From Plantago major (lineage: Eukaryota; Streptophyta; Magnoliopsida; Lamiales; Plantaginaceae): a DNA stretch of 64,000 nucleotides. This document shows positions 46,211 through 58,541 of the stretch, one piece after another. The stretch is from positions 47,439,431 through 47,503,430 of the forward strand of contig CM048842.1 in NCBI GenBank assembly GCA_026545765.1, read 5' to 3'. The notes below the pieces were generated by a model. It saw only the letters and a program-made list of their open reading frames with translations, was not told where the DNA came from and made no database searches. Position numbers and translations under genes: made by a program. Numbering within the stretch: position 1 is the stretch's first letter; every line of letters begins with the position of its first letter.

Positions 46211-47453
46211 TTATGCAATACATCATCAACATGTGTACAAGAGTCAAAGTACATAAATAAATGATAAATTTTTTATTTACACTTAAACTTTAGGTCCATT
46301 TTGAGTTTTCACTAAAACTTCTTTTTTTACACTTTGCACCAAAACCTTTTAAAAAAATTCCCCCTGTAACACAAAGGTTGAACGGTGTTAAGTGTCTGTT
46401 AGTGAAAATTTTCAAATTACACCAAAACCTTTACAAAAACTTACACTCGCTATCGAAAGCTTTTCTTATAATGTCAGTTCACACTTATTGTTCAGTTTGT
46501 ATGATACTTTAAATGGTTATTTTCACGGTAACTAGTGTCATTGACTCATTGTGGATGTAATTGCATTTTTTTATTAAAGGGGTTTGCCGTTTGAGGTAAA
46601 GTATGCGTTTTTTTTCTTTCTATTTGTGCATGTAACTCTTTTTCGTTTGGTACATGCATGTAATTAAGCGTGTATCAAAGAAACTAAAACCGTCTAGTTT
46701 TAGTAATATTACCTAGTCTTTCTTCATCCACGCATCCCTTGATCATGGTCATCATAAATAGACCAGTTAAAGGTGTAGCTAGGCTCTTGAACCTGGCTTT
46801 TATCAGTTAGGGCATGTTCGGATCATATATTCATGCTACTCTATCAAATATATATTATGTGCAATATTAAGTACTATTACTACTAATAGTTAACAAATAT
46901 GATAGGTTGATGATAATAATTTTCTGGATTATTCAATAATTTACTTTATCTATGTAAAAGTTGTTGATAACTATATTTAAGAGAGACATTTTTCTTATGC
47001 AGTATTAGTTCTGAAGATGTTATGATAGTGACTCTTGATGAGATATACGTACGGAGAACAAAAATTAAGAGACTCATTTGTCACATGAAAATTCTGTTAG
47101 TTATTGTATTGTGTTTTGAACTTTGAAGCACCAACTTGATTTATAGGCTCTACTTTTTGTCAAAAATACTTTTTAATAACAAAATGCTATAAAATGTGTC
47201 TGAAATTTAATTTCCAGCTGTGGAAATGGTGGTTTCTGAAAATAAAGAACCCAGGTTGGTTGATAGAGACAACGAATCCAGATTAAGAGTGAAGTATGCT
47301 ATACCATATAAGAGTTGGATAAATGTATACTAAATATATGATTCATTTCCTCAGTAGTACGATTGTAGACTAAATATATAATTCATTTATTGATTAACTT
47401 TGTAAATATATGATTAATTTGAACTTGCTAGCTACACCTTTGACTGTTTATTT
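46211..47453 (+). other. Remainder of the GDSL intron, or truncated gene flank
   Basis: AT-rich. I searched for block III/V motifs of GDSL lipases and found none. No other gene seen. Confidence 0.5.
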
Positions 47454-47464
47454 CACTATAAAAA

Positions 47465-47765
47465 ACAGGGGTTTAGCGACGGAATTATCCGTCGCTAAAC
47501 CCCCTGCCGATCCGTCGCTAAGGCCTTAGCGACGGATAGACGCCCGTCTTAATGACGGGCGTCTCTAAGGCGAATTAGCGACGGACCGTTATCCGTCGCT
47601 AATTCGCGACGGAAATGGCGACGGATAGGGCATTGACCCTCCGTCGCCATTTGGGACGGATAATTATCCGTCTCTAAAAACCCCCGGGTTTTTAGAGACG
47701 GATAGTTATCCGTCTCTAAACGAATTAGGGCGTGCTAGCCCTAATTCGTAGTTTAGCGACAAATA
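47465..47765 (+). repeat. CACTA subterminal hairpin array
   Basis: At least seven consecutive near-perfect hairpins, e.g. GTTTAGCGACGGA/TCCGTCGCTAAAC, TCCGTCGCTAAG/CTTAGCGACGGA, GACGCCCGTC/GACGGGCGTC, AATTAGCGACGGA/TCCGTCGCTAATT, TCTCTAAAAACCC/GGGTTTTTAGAGA and CGAATTAGGG/CCCTAATTCG. Subterminal repeats of CACTA elements normally bind the TNPA-type protein. Confidence 0.88.
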
Positions 47766-47999
47766 CTAAACCACTTTTTCTTTATTTTTTTTAAAAATTA
47801 TTTTATAATTTTCACCTGTTTTTTCAACCAATATAATAGTGATATGTCTCAAAGGGAAAATTGCATTAATTAACAATAAAGATTCGTCAAAAACTAATTA
47901 TCCAAAATAAATTCTACATATCCGAATAGAAATCCAAATATCCAACAAAGTAAAAAGTAGCATAGTATCCAAAACAACACAAGCAACTAAGACGAGGGG

Positions 48000-49628
48000 C
48001 CGGGGGTATTCTGGCTCATATACAAGCGGTAGAGCTCTTGACCCTCTGATTCATTCGAGCCTGCTCAAACATGAGAGTTTCAATCTCATTCTAGAGAGGA
48101 GTCACTGCTTCATTCACCATCTGCTCGACCTGCACCTGTGTGTAAACACCACCATGTCCCTAAGATTGTTGGGACACGGAGAAGCTCTTATCCGCCAGTG
48201 TCTCGCCCAAACTACCAAGACCATAAACCCGACCCTTGTTGTCGGGTGGGTTGACCTGTAGAAAGATCCGGTCTTGTTCTTCCACGGACAACTCCTCACC
48301 CTCAAGCAGCCTCTCCGCAATGATCCGCTCCACCTCACTCTGTAATAGTAAGTGTATACGAAATGAGCTACAATTCATATTTAATTTATAATACACATGC
48401 ATATACAACTGTGACACTTAGCAAATACACATACCGCAATAAGCTCGGACTTCTCATCCACCCAAATGCCGTTCTTCAGCTTCCCCCTCTTCATTTCCTC
48501 TAGGCAAGTCTTGGGTTTGTTCTGGTTCAGCTAAAGAACATTATATATTGCAACAAGTAGTTAGTAAGTTGGTAGGAATGCAAACAAGTGGTAAATTGGT
48601 ATAAATGAAAGCAATACACATGTGTACAAATCATGTTGTAATCAGAACACACATATATATATACTTACCGCGATCAAGGATGACAACGATTCGTGACCCG
48701 TAGTGATGCACAGCACTACTTACCATCTCATGACCAAATTTTGCTCGATTCTTGAAGGAATGATCCTCGACGATTGTAAGTCTCCAATATTCTAGCCACA
48801 TAGCCCACTCTTCGTCCCAATATGGCTATACTGTGGCGGCTTTCCTTTTTCTCGGTATTTTTTCATGTCAGCAACCATATGCCTATACAGATCAGAGCCC
48901 AAATTCTCGAAAACATGCCACATCTTGGGAATAAGGCCAGTCGGAATGTAGTATTTTTTCTACATTCCAATTCCATTCAAAGTAAAAATTAATGCCCCAA
49001 GATTACAATTTCAAGATAAACAATGGTGCATTTCACCCAAGTAAGTGGCTAACATACCACACAAATTGTCCTAGAATTTACTAACACAATGGTGACTAAC
49101 ATATCACCCAAGTAAGTGGCTAACATACCACACAAATTAGTAAACTAGTTCATTATCGATAGAACAACAAATAAAGCATTGTAACATTTACCACAACAAA
49201 TTGTAACATTTAAGCTTACCCGAAGCTCATCAAAGTAGAAGTGCTTCGTCTCAGGCTTGAGTTTGCTCCACTGTTCGCCTCCCTGACCCGGCAACTCCCT
49301 TCTAAGCTTGAAAATCTCATGCAAGTCGTCTGAAGATTGCTGAGGCCACAACCTGCAATTATCAATAAATTATAGAAGAATACATATATTTATTAGACAA
49401 TTCATGTGACATATATATAAACACGTATCTTAAGTTATGTTCTACAATTCATGTGACATATATATTAACACTTATCTTAAGATCATATACCATTTGCTCA
49501 ACCCGTTCATGATCATTATTAGCATCACATGTAGAAGTATTTTGAGTACTTCCCATCACAGTTTCCTGCTTTCTTTTACGCTTCCCCAAATTCTCATAAT
49601 CCATGAACGGACAGATGTCTCACCATGA
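48000..49628 (-). pseudogene. Ptta/En/Spm-family (TNPA-like) CACTA protein, multi-exon
   Basis: Exons on the minus strand, read from the right. 49145-49351 region: WPQQSSDDLHEIFKLRREL. About 48668-48835: PYWDEEWAMWLEYW and NRAKFGHEMVSSAVHHYGSR, the conserved core of Plant transposase (Ptta/En/Spm). 48435-48530: LEEMKRGKLKNGIW, bounded by TTTAG| and |GTATGT. About 48000-48341: EVERIIAERLLEGEELSVEEQ, RIFLQVNPPDNKGRVYGLGS, followed by an acidic C-terminus interrupted by TAG (48162-48160) and further stops. The family binds subterminal repeats and helps excision. Stops in the last exon and missing junctions make this copy probably inactive. Confidence 0.7.
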
Positions 49629-49972
49629 GAAGTCCATACCTCATACTCAGCTACAAACCCCTTACGTTTCAAGTGTTCCACTACCGTTTATGGAGGCAAA
49701 AATTGCTTATTCCTACATTTATACTGGGTGCAAGGGCACTTCATCATCCCCCCCCCCCCCCACCCACACAAACAAGTAGTTTGTGTCAGTGCAAAAGCAA
49801 CGAAGGCATCAACCTCTTCCACAAAACTAGGTAAAACTCTGCCATTAACTATCCTTTGGTACATCCATGAACGATCGGTATTCATTGAATAATTATATGA
49901 CCTGACACGTTTGAATTGATTAGATCGAGGTCTGTCATTTATTAAGCTAATTAAACTCATACTCACAAACAT
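49620..49972 (-). pseudogene. Transposase-associated domain at the N-terminus of the CACTA gene
   Basis: Minus-strand ATG at 49972 opens a frame with NTDRSWMYQR, VEEVDAFVAFA and CPCTQYKCRN. This is the Cys-rich transposase-associated domain (Transpos_assoc) found before TNP2-type transposases. After a TAA near 49688 the sequence continues as HLKRKGFVAEYEVWTSHGE, the usual end of that domain. It stands directly upstream of the Ptta-type exons rather than of a TNP2 core. A C run (49750-49762) falls inside the zinc-like region. Confidence 0.75.
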
Positions 49973-50112
49973 TATGATAATAAATCAATTTCAAAATAAT
50001 TTAATCAATTACACAACCCCAAGCTTGAAAACACGTCAACGACCTTATATAATATAAGTTATACTAGCTTCAATTTGAGCATAATGTTTGGTTTTATATA
50101 TCAACTACTAAT

Positions 50113-50986
50113 TGTTGTTACGGACATACGTCCAATCCGTTAAGGGCGCCATAGAGCGTGTCCTAAAGCGCATCACGGCTTAACTAGCCAATTCAGTACT
50201 GGTCCGACCTCACATGGTCCGCCCAAAGTGAATCGACCAGTACGCCAAAGTCACTTCATCCTCACAGCTAGTCCGAGCTGGCTAGGGAAAGGACTTACAA
50301 ACCTGGCCATGCCAGTACAGATATGCCAAACGGACCGGACGAGAAAATCTCGGACGCCACCATCGCGCTAAGCCCAAAAGTATATAACAAAACCACTGAG
50401 ATACTTCCGTGAAACTCTAGGCTCGGACATCCAGAGTTACCCAAGGGTAGATCAACCAAGCAGACAGATCTATCCATGGACTAACATGCACCAACAAAGT
50501 AAACAAGACTCTCAGAAGGAAAAGGACCAAACTACCCTCCCAGGCCCATTCACCGGTATTGGATTACTGTTCACTAATGGGCCTTGGGCTAAAGGTAGCA
50601 TTGGAGTCCTGTGCTGGATCGTACACTTGGCACCATCTTGTGAACCTCTTCACAAATACTCGGTAGCTATAAATATAGCACAAAGTCACATGTCAAGGGA
50701 GGACAAGTCATAAGGTGATAAGCATTAAGCCATAAGTCTTCTCGGACACAATGTCATCCTCATAATTATTACATTGGGAGCTTCCCACTCCCTTCTGAGT
50801 AAAGTCTCTAGCCGGATTGACATTGGCAATCCGGATATCCCGTTCTAACCACCCCCCCCCCACCTAGTCCTTTCAGGTGTTCCAGCTCGGAGGAGTGGTT
50901 CCTCGGGCATCAGATAGAAGGCGGGGGCAAGTTCATGATACTTGTAGTAATTTAGTCAGTTAGTGTTCGAGGTTTTCCCCTCAACA
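50113..50986 (+). repeat. 5' LTR of gypsy F
   Basis: 874 bp, TGTTGTTACGG to CCCTCAACA. TATA box CTATAAATATAG at 50667-50678. Hairpin CCGGATTG/CAATCCGG (50812-50819 with 50827-50834), then a run of ten C's near 50851. Confidence 0.95.
50812..50834 (+). other. LTR hairpin (F)
   Basis: 8-bp perfect stem, 7-nt loop; repeated in the 3' LTR at 63395-63417. It is the counterpart of the E hairpin (2735-2762), with an A-T pair replacing T-A. Confidence 0.65.
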
Positions 50987-50990
50987 TTTT

Positions 50991-51007
50991 GGTGCCGTCT
51001 GTGGGAA
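50991..51007 (+). promoter_or_regulatory. Primer-binding-site region of gypsy F
   Basis: GGTGCCGTCTGTGGGAA begins four bases after the 5' LTR. The sequence is typical of Tat-lineage elements; the exact primer tRNA is not assigned here. Confidence 0.6.
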
Positions 51008-51042
51008 CCTAATAAAAAAGCATCAGCGTTTCGATTGAACCA

Positions 51043-54000
51043 ATGGCAAGAACGAGACGAACAGCAAGGGCTGGTGTTACAGGAGTAGTATCTCCACCAC
51101 CACGCCCACGGGGACGTCCCCCAACCCGGGGACGCAGGGCTGCAGCGTCAAGAGAAAGATATCCAAGCGAGGGCCGCACAGCCAGTCCGTCCTCGGATGG
51201 AGGGATGGCACGAGCTTCTCCGGCAGAAGCTTCGAACCACCGTGCCATCAATTCACCATGCCTGACGGACGCACTGTCCGCACTAACGATCTCGGACTGA
51301 GCAAAACGCAGTTCGACAGATTGCTAACGATCATTCAAGTGTGCCTGGGATCCAATAATGCTCCCCCACAGCAAGCCACTCCGCCAGTGGTTACCCCTCC
51401 TCAGGCAGAGCCAGCATTGTCCAGGAACGGGCAATGCCCAATCCAGCAGAGATTAGGAGATCATCAACCTCAGGAGGATTTGCGAGATCTCTTGGACAGG
51501 CGGGCTTCAGCTTCTCAAGTCCGAGGAGAAGGAAGCCATCATGGAAGGAGAGAGCGCCAAGATGGGAACAATAGATACCCAGAAGTGCCACTGCCAGCAC
51601 CTCTGAGAGACAGGGATCAAGTGGCAGAAACAGTTCCGAAAGTCCGCATAAATGAACTTCCAGCGGATGTGGCCATACATCCGAAGACGGGGGAGATCAT
51701 GACGGCAGATGAGATCTATGCCCAGCAAAAGGCTCTGGAAGCTCAAATCCTAAGCTTCGGACGTCTTGTGAAAGACCACGAGCAGATAACTACCAGTGCA
51801 CCAAATCCCCTGTGCGACAGCATCATGAGAGAGAAAGAGAGAAACAACTCGGATCAAGTGATCCCAAACTTGGAATACTACTATGGGGACGCTTGTCCCG
51901 TGGGTCACCTAACGAGGTATAACAGCAAGATGGATTCCAAAGGGATGAGCGACAACACGAAAGCCCTCACCTTCTCGTCCACTCACTTTGGGACTGCCAT
52001 GGATTGGTACACCTCTTTACCAAATAAATCAATACAGTCGTACGCAGATCTATCCTCTAAGTTCTTGGCGAAATTCGGCAAATCCAAGAGGAGAAAGCGT
52101 ACCGTGGAACATCTGGCAGGAGTTATACAGGGAGAACAGGAGGATCAAAGGACATTCTTGGATCGATTTCACACGGAGGTTCTCCGAGTTGAGTCACACA
52201 GTATTAAAGAACGGGTCCGACACCTGTATGCTAATACTCTCAACTCAGAACTCCGAAGAAAACTCTCAAGTCCGGAGGTAAGGAGCGAAAAGCATTTAGA
52301 AGACATCTGTGAAGAAGTAATGTATGGCGAAGAATACAGAAGGAACGTTCCAGTTAGAGTCGGCTCCAAGAAAGGGAAGGATCCGGTGAAGCAAGATCAA
52401 CGCCCGGTAAAGTTTGATTCTAGGAAGGATCAAAGGGACAGAGGTTTTCGCCGGGAGAGAAGTCCGCCGAGGAGATACGCGGACTATACCCGTCATAGAC
52501 CAAGATCCGGCATCTTGGCAACTATCGTCGAGAAGAAGCTGGATGTCCAGTGGCCGAAAACCTCTTACCACGGCCGTAAGAATAAGAATGCAAAGGGCTA
52601 CTGCAAGTTCCACAAGTGTCGCGGACACGAAAATGACGATTGCATTCAACTAAAGACAGAGGTGGAACACCTAGTAAGAGATGGAAAATTGAAGGAACAT
52701 ATTGATAAAGACGGACCTGCCAGGCAAGATAGGACGGAACAAAGGAGAGAGGAGAGGGTGACGGAACTACCACCCCACTCACTGCCTTTGCCCCCTCCGC
52801 CAGTCGACTATCCGCCTCGTCTGGATCGACGCTCTTACAGATATGCTGATGATATCGAAATGGAGAACGCCCCATACAGCGGGGTGATCAACACCATTGC
52901 GGGAGGACCAACGGGAGGCGATAGCAGGAACGCAAGAGAGCGGACCGCGCAGAATCTCCGGAACAATGACCGAGCATATGCTGGTCCAGTGACCCCGGGC
53001 ACTAACGCCATATCTTTTGACGACAGTGAAGTCCCTCCTCCTACGGCAGGAGGAGAAGACATCGAGAACCCGGATGTCCCGTTGGTGGTCTCATTGACCA
53101 TTGCAACCTATCGAGTGAATAAGATCTTGGTTGACACTGGAAGCTCCTCGAACATTATCTCTAAGAGGACACTGGATCAGATGGAATTGGGTAGAGTTCG
53201 ATATGGCAGAGTGCACACCTCCATATTAGGATTTGGAGGAGGAACCGTCCGACCCCTCGGAAGTGTCATGTTACATGTCTCGCTCAGCACCTTTCCGACG
53301 AGGGTGACACAAGAAGTCCGCTTCGTGGTGGTCGAACAAACTTTCGACTACAATGCCATCTTCAGACGGCCAGGTCTCAATCAGTTCAGGGCTATTTCCT
53401 CTAATCTCCACAACCGGATGAAGTTCCCGACAGCCTTTGGAGTCGGACAAGAGCTCGGAAATATCAGAGAAGCTTGGGAGTGTTATATCATGTCCACAAG
53501 AAGGGCGTCTGCGCCCGTGCTTGCTGTCACCATGACTCCTGACTCGCCCGTTATTCTTCCACCCAAAAAAGAAGACTCACAGGTCGGCGTGGGAAGCCAG
53601 AAGGACAAATTTCCTAGAACGGTACGAATTGAGCCTCACGAGACCCTTAAAGAGATCGAGATTGTTGCTGGAGATCCGAAAAAGAAGACGAGGATCGGAA
53701 CCGAAATGAATGTGGAAGTAGAGATGAAGCTCATCGCTTGTCTCCGAGACAACAGCGATGTGTTCGCTTGGAGCACCGATGACCTGAAGGGTATAGACCC
53801 GAGGATTACTGTTCACCGTCTGAACATGGATCCTTCGGTTAAATACATCCGACAGAAGAGAAAAGACTTCGGTCCGATCAAAGATGCCATAATATCTGCC
53901 GAAGTAGATCGACTCCTAAAAGCAGGACACATTGAAGAAGTCCGCTATTCTGACTGGGTTTGCAATGTAGTTCTGGTCGAAAAATCACCAGGCAAGTGGA

Positions 54001-54908
54001 GGATGTGTAATGACTTCACAAGGTTGAACAAGTTCTGCCCAAAGGATCCATATCTGTTACCACGGATAGATCAACTGGTTGATTCCACATCCGGATGTGC
54101 ACTGCTGAGTTTCATGGACGCGTACCAAGGTTTTTACCAAATTCGGATGGCCAAGGAGGACGTTAAGAAAACAGCTTTCTTTGCGGCTGGAGGGGTATAC
54201 TGCTTCAAGGTAATGCCTTTCGGACTAAAAAACGCGGGAGCCACATACCAGCGCCTGGTGAACCAGATGTTCAAGGATGAGATTGGGAAGACAATGGAAG
54301 TGTATGTGGACGACATGCTCGTCAAAAGTAAAATAGAAGAACAGCATGTGCACCATTTGCACAAATGCTTCGCTATCCTGAGGAAGTATGGAATGAAATT
54401 GAATCCCGAGAAATGCACCTTCGAGGTGAAAGGAGGAAAGTTCCTCGGATACATGGTCACGGAAAGAGGGATAAGCGCAAATCCCGAGAAAATCAAGGCA
54501 ATCCTGGATCTGCCGCATCCAAAAACCGTCAATGAGGTCTTGGGGAAGCCAGATCAGTTTGGACGACTTTCCAAATGGGCAACTGAGCTGAGCGAATATG
54601 ACATTTGCTACCAGGCTCCGTCAGCCAAGAAAGCTCAATTACTCGCCGATTTCCTAGCAGCTTATCCTGAAACGGATTCAGAGAAAGTCCCTGACAGACA
54701 AGTACTAGAGTGTCTAATCACCAAAGACATTGTGCAAAGGCCAATCCCGCCAAAGTTACAACCGGAAAACTTTGAGGAGGCTCAGTTTATCAATCGACCC
54801 TCGCTCACATCATGTGGGGAAACTCGGATCAACCAGATGTTTCTCCTCGATAACATCGTGAATAGATCCGATGTTAACAACTCCGGAGCAGAGATCGAAA
54901 GAAAGTAA
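51043..54908 (+). pseudogene. Gypsy F gag, protease and reverse transcriptase
   Basis: Probable start ATG 51043 (MARTRRTARAG), 56 nt after the LTR; one frameshift near 51250 moves into a frame open to 54908. Retrotrans_gag domain: about 51810-52340 (LEYYYGDACPVGHLTRYN ... FLAKFGKSKRR). A short Cys/His cluster YCKFHKCRGHENDDC lies near 52600. Protease: KILVDTGSSSNIIS (about 53128). RT: 53880-54520, with DFTRLNKFCPKDPYLLPRID, FMDAYQGFYQI, FGLKNAGATYQRLV and catalytic YVDDML (54303). After TVNEVL (54538) the frame jumps to GKPDQFGRLSKWATELSEYD. The connection and first RNase H, normally about 180 codons, are deleted in frame. The frame then ends at 54908 before the second RNase H. Confidence 0.88.
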
Positions 54909-54917
54909 AAACAACAC

Positions 54918-55365
54918 TTGGGAGCCCAGGGGCCGCAAGAAGATTTCCAAGCCAAAGAGCACACTTCGGACACTTGGGTGCTAGAAGTAGATGGATCCTC
55001 CACCGGAAGGGTGGGAGGAATTGGAATTTTTCTTAAAAGCCCTGAAGGCGCGGAACTTGACTATGCGATATCCTTGGAATTCAAAGTCACCAACAATGAG
55101 GCTGAGTACGAAGGTCATAGTCGCCTTTAGCCAAATCCCTCCAAGTCCGGAAGCTCAAGGCTTACACGGACTCACAGCTAGTTGCAGCACAGCTCTCGGG
55201 AACCTTCGCCACCAAAGGCCCTTCAATGATTAGGTATCTCGAGCTACTCAAGCAAGAAACCAGCGTCTTTGAAGAATTTACACTGGAGAAGTTCGACAGA
55301 GCCTATAATGAAAGAGCGGATGCCCTGGCAAAATTTGCATCCGCGACAGCGGCCCTGGACACGAG
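54918..55365 (+). pseudogene. Gypsy F second (archaeal-type) RNase H
   Basis: DGSSTGRVGGIGIFLKSPEG and TNNEAEYEG (54990-55125), followed, after a frameshift, by MIRYLELLKQ and NERADALAKFAS (55226-55340). The order DG.S, NNEAEYE, N.RADALA is that of the extra RNase H acquired by Tat-lineage elements. The middle DSQL segment is readable in another frame (about 55165-55185). Confidence 0.8.
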
Positions 55366-56700
55366 GAGAGTCATCCTGCTCACTATCACTCACTCATCCG
55401 TCATGAATCCGGAACCAACTATCATGATGACAAGTACGGAAAGAGATTGGATGACCGACATCTGGAATTATCTCTATGACGGATCCCTTCCAGCTGATCC
55501 GAAAGAGTCAAGGAGTGTGAAGTGGCGGGCTAATAGATACTTTATCCTAGGGGCAGACTTGTACAAGAGATCTTTTGCCGGGACAAACTTGAGATGCTTG
55601 AACCCGCAAGAGGCTAAAACTGTGTTGGAACAGATACACAACGGAAGATGTGGCAGTCACTCCGGGGGAAGAACCCTTGCCCAGAAAATCATACAACAAG
55701 GATATTACTGGCCTACTATCGACAAAGACTCAGCCAACCATGCTCGGAAGTGCCCTGATTGCCAATACTATGTGAATGTCCCGCATCGCCCGACAAGACC
55801 TATGATTCCGTCAATCATAGCGTGTCCTTTCGATCAATGGGGAATCGACATTGTCGGACCATTTCCAAGGGGTACCCAGCAGAGAAAGTTCATGATCGTC
55901 GTCGTGGAATACTTCACTAAATGGGTGGAAGCAGAAGTCGTTGCGACCATCACAGAGAGTAGAGTACGGACCTTCATCTGGAAGAACATAATTTGCCGTT
56001 TTGGCCTGCCTAGGGTCCTTGTCTCGGACAACGGTGCCCAATTCTCAGGCCATAGACTCAAGGAATGGCTGGAGTCCTTCAAGATCGAACAACGATTCAC
56101 ATCTGTTGGGCATCCGCAGGCGAATGGACAAGCTGAGTCCACCAACAAGACGATAGTCAAAATCCTAGAGAAGCGGTTGCGAACTTCCCAGGAAAGCTGG
56201 GCGGATGACCTTGACGGCGTGCTGTGGGCCCACCGCACCACTGCACGGACAGCAACCAAGGAAACTCCATTTGCCCTGGTCTACGGATCGGAGGCAGTTA
56301 TACCAGCAGAAATTGTGTTGAGACTATGAGAGTCCAAGAGTTTGAGGAGTCCGCCAATCGCGAAGCAAGAATATTTGATCTGGACATCTTGGAACAAAAA
56401 AGAACTGACGCATTAGCCAATATCCATAGATATCAAGCAACAGCTGCTCGAGCCTACAACAGGAACGTCCGGGCGAATAACCTGCAAGTCGGAGACCTAG
56501 TACTTCGCCGCGCGGACATTCTGACAAACGTTGGCAAACTTAAACCCAACTGGGAAGGACCCTACAAAATAGTAGGAGCAATGGGAGTTATGAATTGGAA
56601 GATGAGCACGGGAACCCACTCAAGCGCACGTGGAATGCTAAAAATCTCCAAAAGTTTTACGCATAACGATGGCTACTCGAATCTCCGACAGATTGACTAG
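55366..56700 (+). pseudogene. Gypsy F integrase
   Basis: HHCC zinc region: H and H in IHNGRCGSHSGGRTL and C..C in CPDCQYYV (55630-55770). Catalytic core: GIDIVGPFPRG (first Asp, about 55840), VSDNGAQFSGH (second Asp, about 56022) and HPQANGQAESTNK (Glu, about 56110). All three acidic residues are present in one frame running to 56329. A single frameshift near 56325 then leads into the C-terminal part VRANNLQVGDLVLRRAD and KLKPNWEGPYKI, the GPY/F module, ending with TAG 56698-56700. Apart from that shift, the enzyme is complete. Confidence 0.88.
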
Positions 56701-57757
56701 CCATCTTCGATTCCATCTATCTACTTCGTAAAACTCCGTCAGTTATATTTTTTGTCATTTTGGACTGACTATCTATTACGGAACTCAAGCGTTACATTCT
56801 TTGATCCTTTGGTCATTGGCCTTAGAGCCCACAAGTTGTAATTGAATTTCCGGCAAATCAATACAACTTCTATCTTTCGACTCATAACTTCTCGATATTT
56901 GTATACGAGATTTAACGACAAGATGTAAAGCGAGAATTTTCATTCTTACAAAGGATGGATGGTACATCATTACATCCATGCAACTTCTGATCCGGATCAA
57001 TATCCGGACTAAAGGACGCAGTACAAAGAGAAAAATACAGAGAGAATATCTCTGGAGATACGTCATCTCCCAGCACGCACCCTTCCTCCGAGACAGACTC
57101 GGCCTTCGCCAGACTCCACGGATACACGGACTTCCATCTACCTGTATACAGGAACATGGTCAAACATGGCAAAGTCCATCAGGATGCCACCTTAGTATGG
57201 CAAACGCCAAATTCCTGGTCCGTGGAAGCCTCGGAGCACACAGTAAAAGATTTCTGCCTAACCTGCTTTAGAGACTCAAACTCTCTTGGAATTAGGAAAC
57301 CAGTTCCGATCTAAGAGAGATTTGTGCCACTAAAGTTGGATTGGAAGAAAAGAAGAAACCCGCTTCGGTGATTTACAAGCCACCTTCGTGCGAAACGACG
57401 TGAGTTTAGATTAATTCACTTGGGTTTGGCATGGGGATGGTGCCTTTTATAGGACACTCAACCAATCACCGTCCGCCATAAGCGACTTGATGTCGATTTG
57501 ATTGCTCCCGTACGACAAGGACGGGTCAAGTTTGTGTTTGACCACGTCCAAACGGGCCAAATGTTAACACACGGGATTCGAATTTGTTCAACCGCCTTGC
57601 GACAATTACGAGTGCGGGCAAAGTGGCGTTCTTATCTGATTAGGAATAGTTCGAATCTGATAAGAAAATTATCCAAACAATTACATATGGATGGTACATT
57701 CTGACAAAAGCCAGGGAAAAGTACATGCTACCACGGGGCATACCCCGCCTTGACCCT
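56701..57757 (-). other. Post-integrase region with a possible third antisense unit
   Basis: No sense ORF. On the minus strand CCTATAAAAGG (57453-57443) is a good TATA box. Downstream an 82-codon frame (ATG about 57157 to 56912) has no recognised features. I treat this as a candidate only. Confidence 0.3.
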
Positions 57758-58039
57758 TCACCATTTTCCGGAAGTCGAGCCCTGGGATTCCGAGCCACCA
57801 CCTCGGGCCTGGCGAGCTTGTTGTTGCATTCGGATCCTCCTGCGGATCAACTTCAGTATCCGCTCCCTCTCCTCTTCAGCCAATCTCCTAGCTATTCCTG
57901 GACATTGAGGGGGATCACCTTCAAAATCCAGGACGATCGGGTCATCCACGGTTCCTCGACCCGGATAAATGGGCGGATGCATGTGCCCGCAGGCGCAGTT
58001 CACCCAATGGCTATACTCTTCATCATCTGATTCTGCCAT
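57758..58039 (-). CDS. Small antisense Cys/His-containing protein of gypsy F
   Basis: ATG at 58039 on the minus strand, about 93 residues: MAESDDEEYSHWVNCACGHM, then an Asp-rich segment and an Arg/Glu-rich helix (EEERERILKLIRRRIRMQQQ). The TATA box TATAAATA (58140-58133) stands about 95 nt upstream, a suitable spacing for a short leader. No family recognised; the acidic N-terminus and CACGH...H cluster could bind a metal. It is separate from the larger antisense gene at 58542-61396. Whether it is a protein or part of a regulatory RNA cannot be decided from sequence. Confidence 0.45.
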   Translation of the reverse strand: MAESDDEEYSHWVNCACGHMHPPIYPGRGTVDDPIVLDFEGDPPQCPGIARRLAEEERERILKLIRRRIRMQQQARQARGGGSESQGSTSGKW

Positions 58040-58132
58040 TCTAAAACACACTGACTTCCGCGGAATAATAAGGTGGATAAAACACAAGAAAGAAGGGAAA
58101 AACAGCGTGAAAAGGGAGAATTACCACACCCT

Positions 58133-58140
58133 TATTTATA
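58133..58140 (-). promoter_or_regulatory. TATA box for the small antisense ORF
   Basis: Minus strand TATAAATA in the context CCTCTATAAATAAGGG, almost the same 14-mer as the antisense TATA of element E (1327-1335). Confidence 0.5.
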
Positions 58141-58541
58141 GAGGCAACGAATCTTTCAGATCTCGCCATCTGTCGATCATCCGACGACTAGGGAGATGAA
58201 AAGACGTAGTCATAATGACTATTTCACTGCTTCACCTTCCTTCTTCTAGAAGAGTACGCATCCCAAAGAGCGAATGGTCCGAAGGTCGGAAAGATTTGAT
58301 TTCTATATCATACGCCATCTACATCAATCCGAGCACTTAAAAGATGTCATTTGCGAAGTAACTCAGCATATGAACGTCAGATAATGCGGAAATAAGGAAG
58401 CAAGTAAGCAATCATTCAGAGGCATGGGAGGATCTACTCCTCGGAATAATTAAGAATTCAGCAAGAGTACATAGCAATGTGTTCCGACTTAAACAAATTT
58501 CCGAAAGATACAGAATTTTCACAGGGCATACCCCGGACTTT

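Noticed and set aside
52296-53101. Several minus-strand frames across gypsy F gag
   Set aside because: Shadows of the open plus-strand gag-pol; unlike the antisense genes, they lack TATA boxes, conserved domains and a counterpart in element E.
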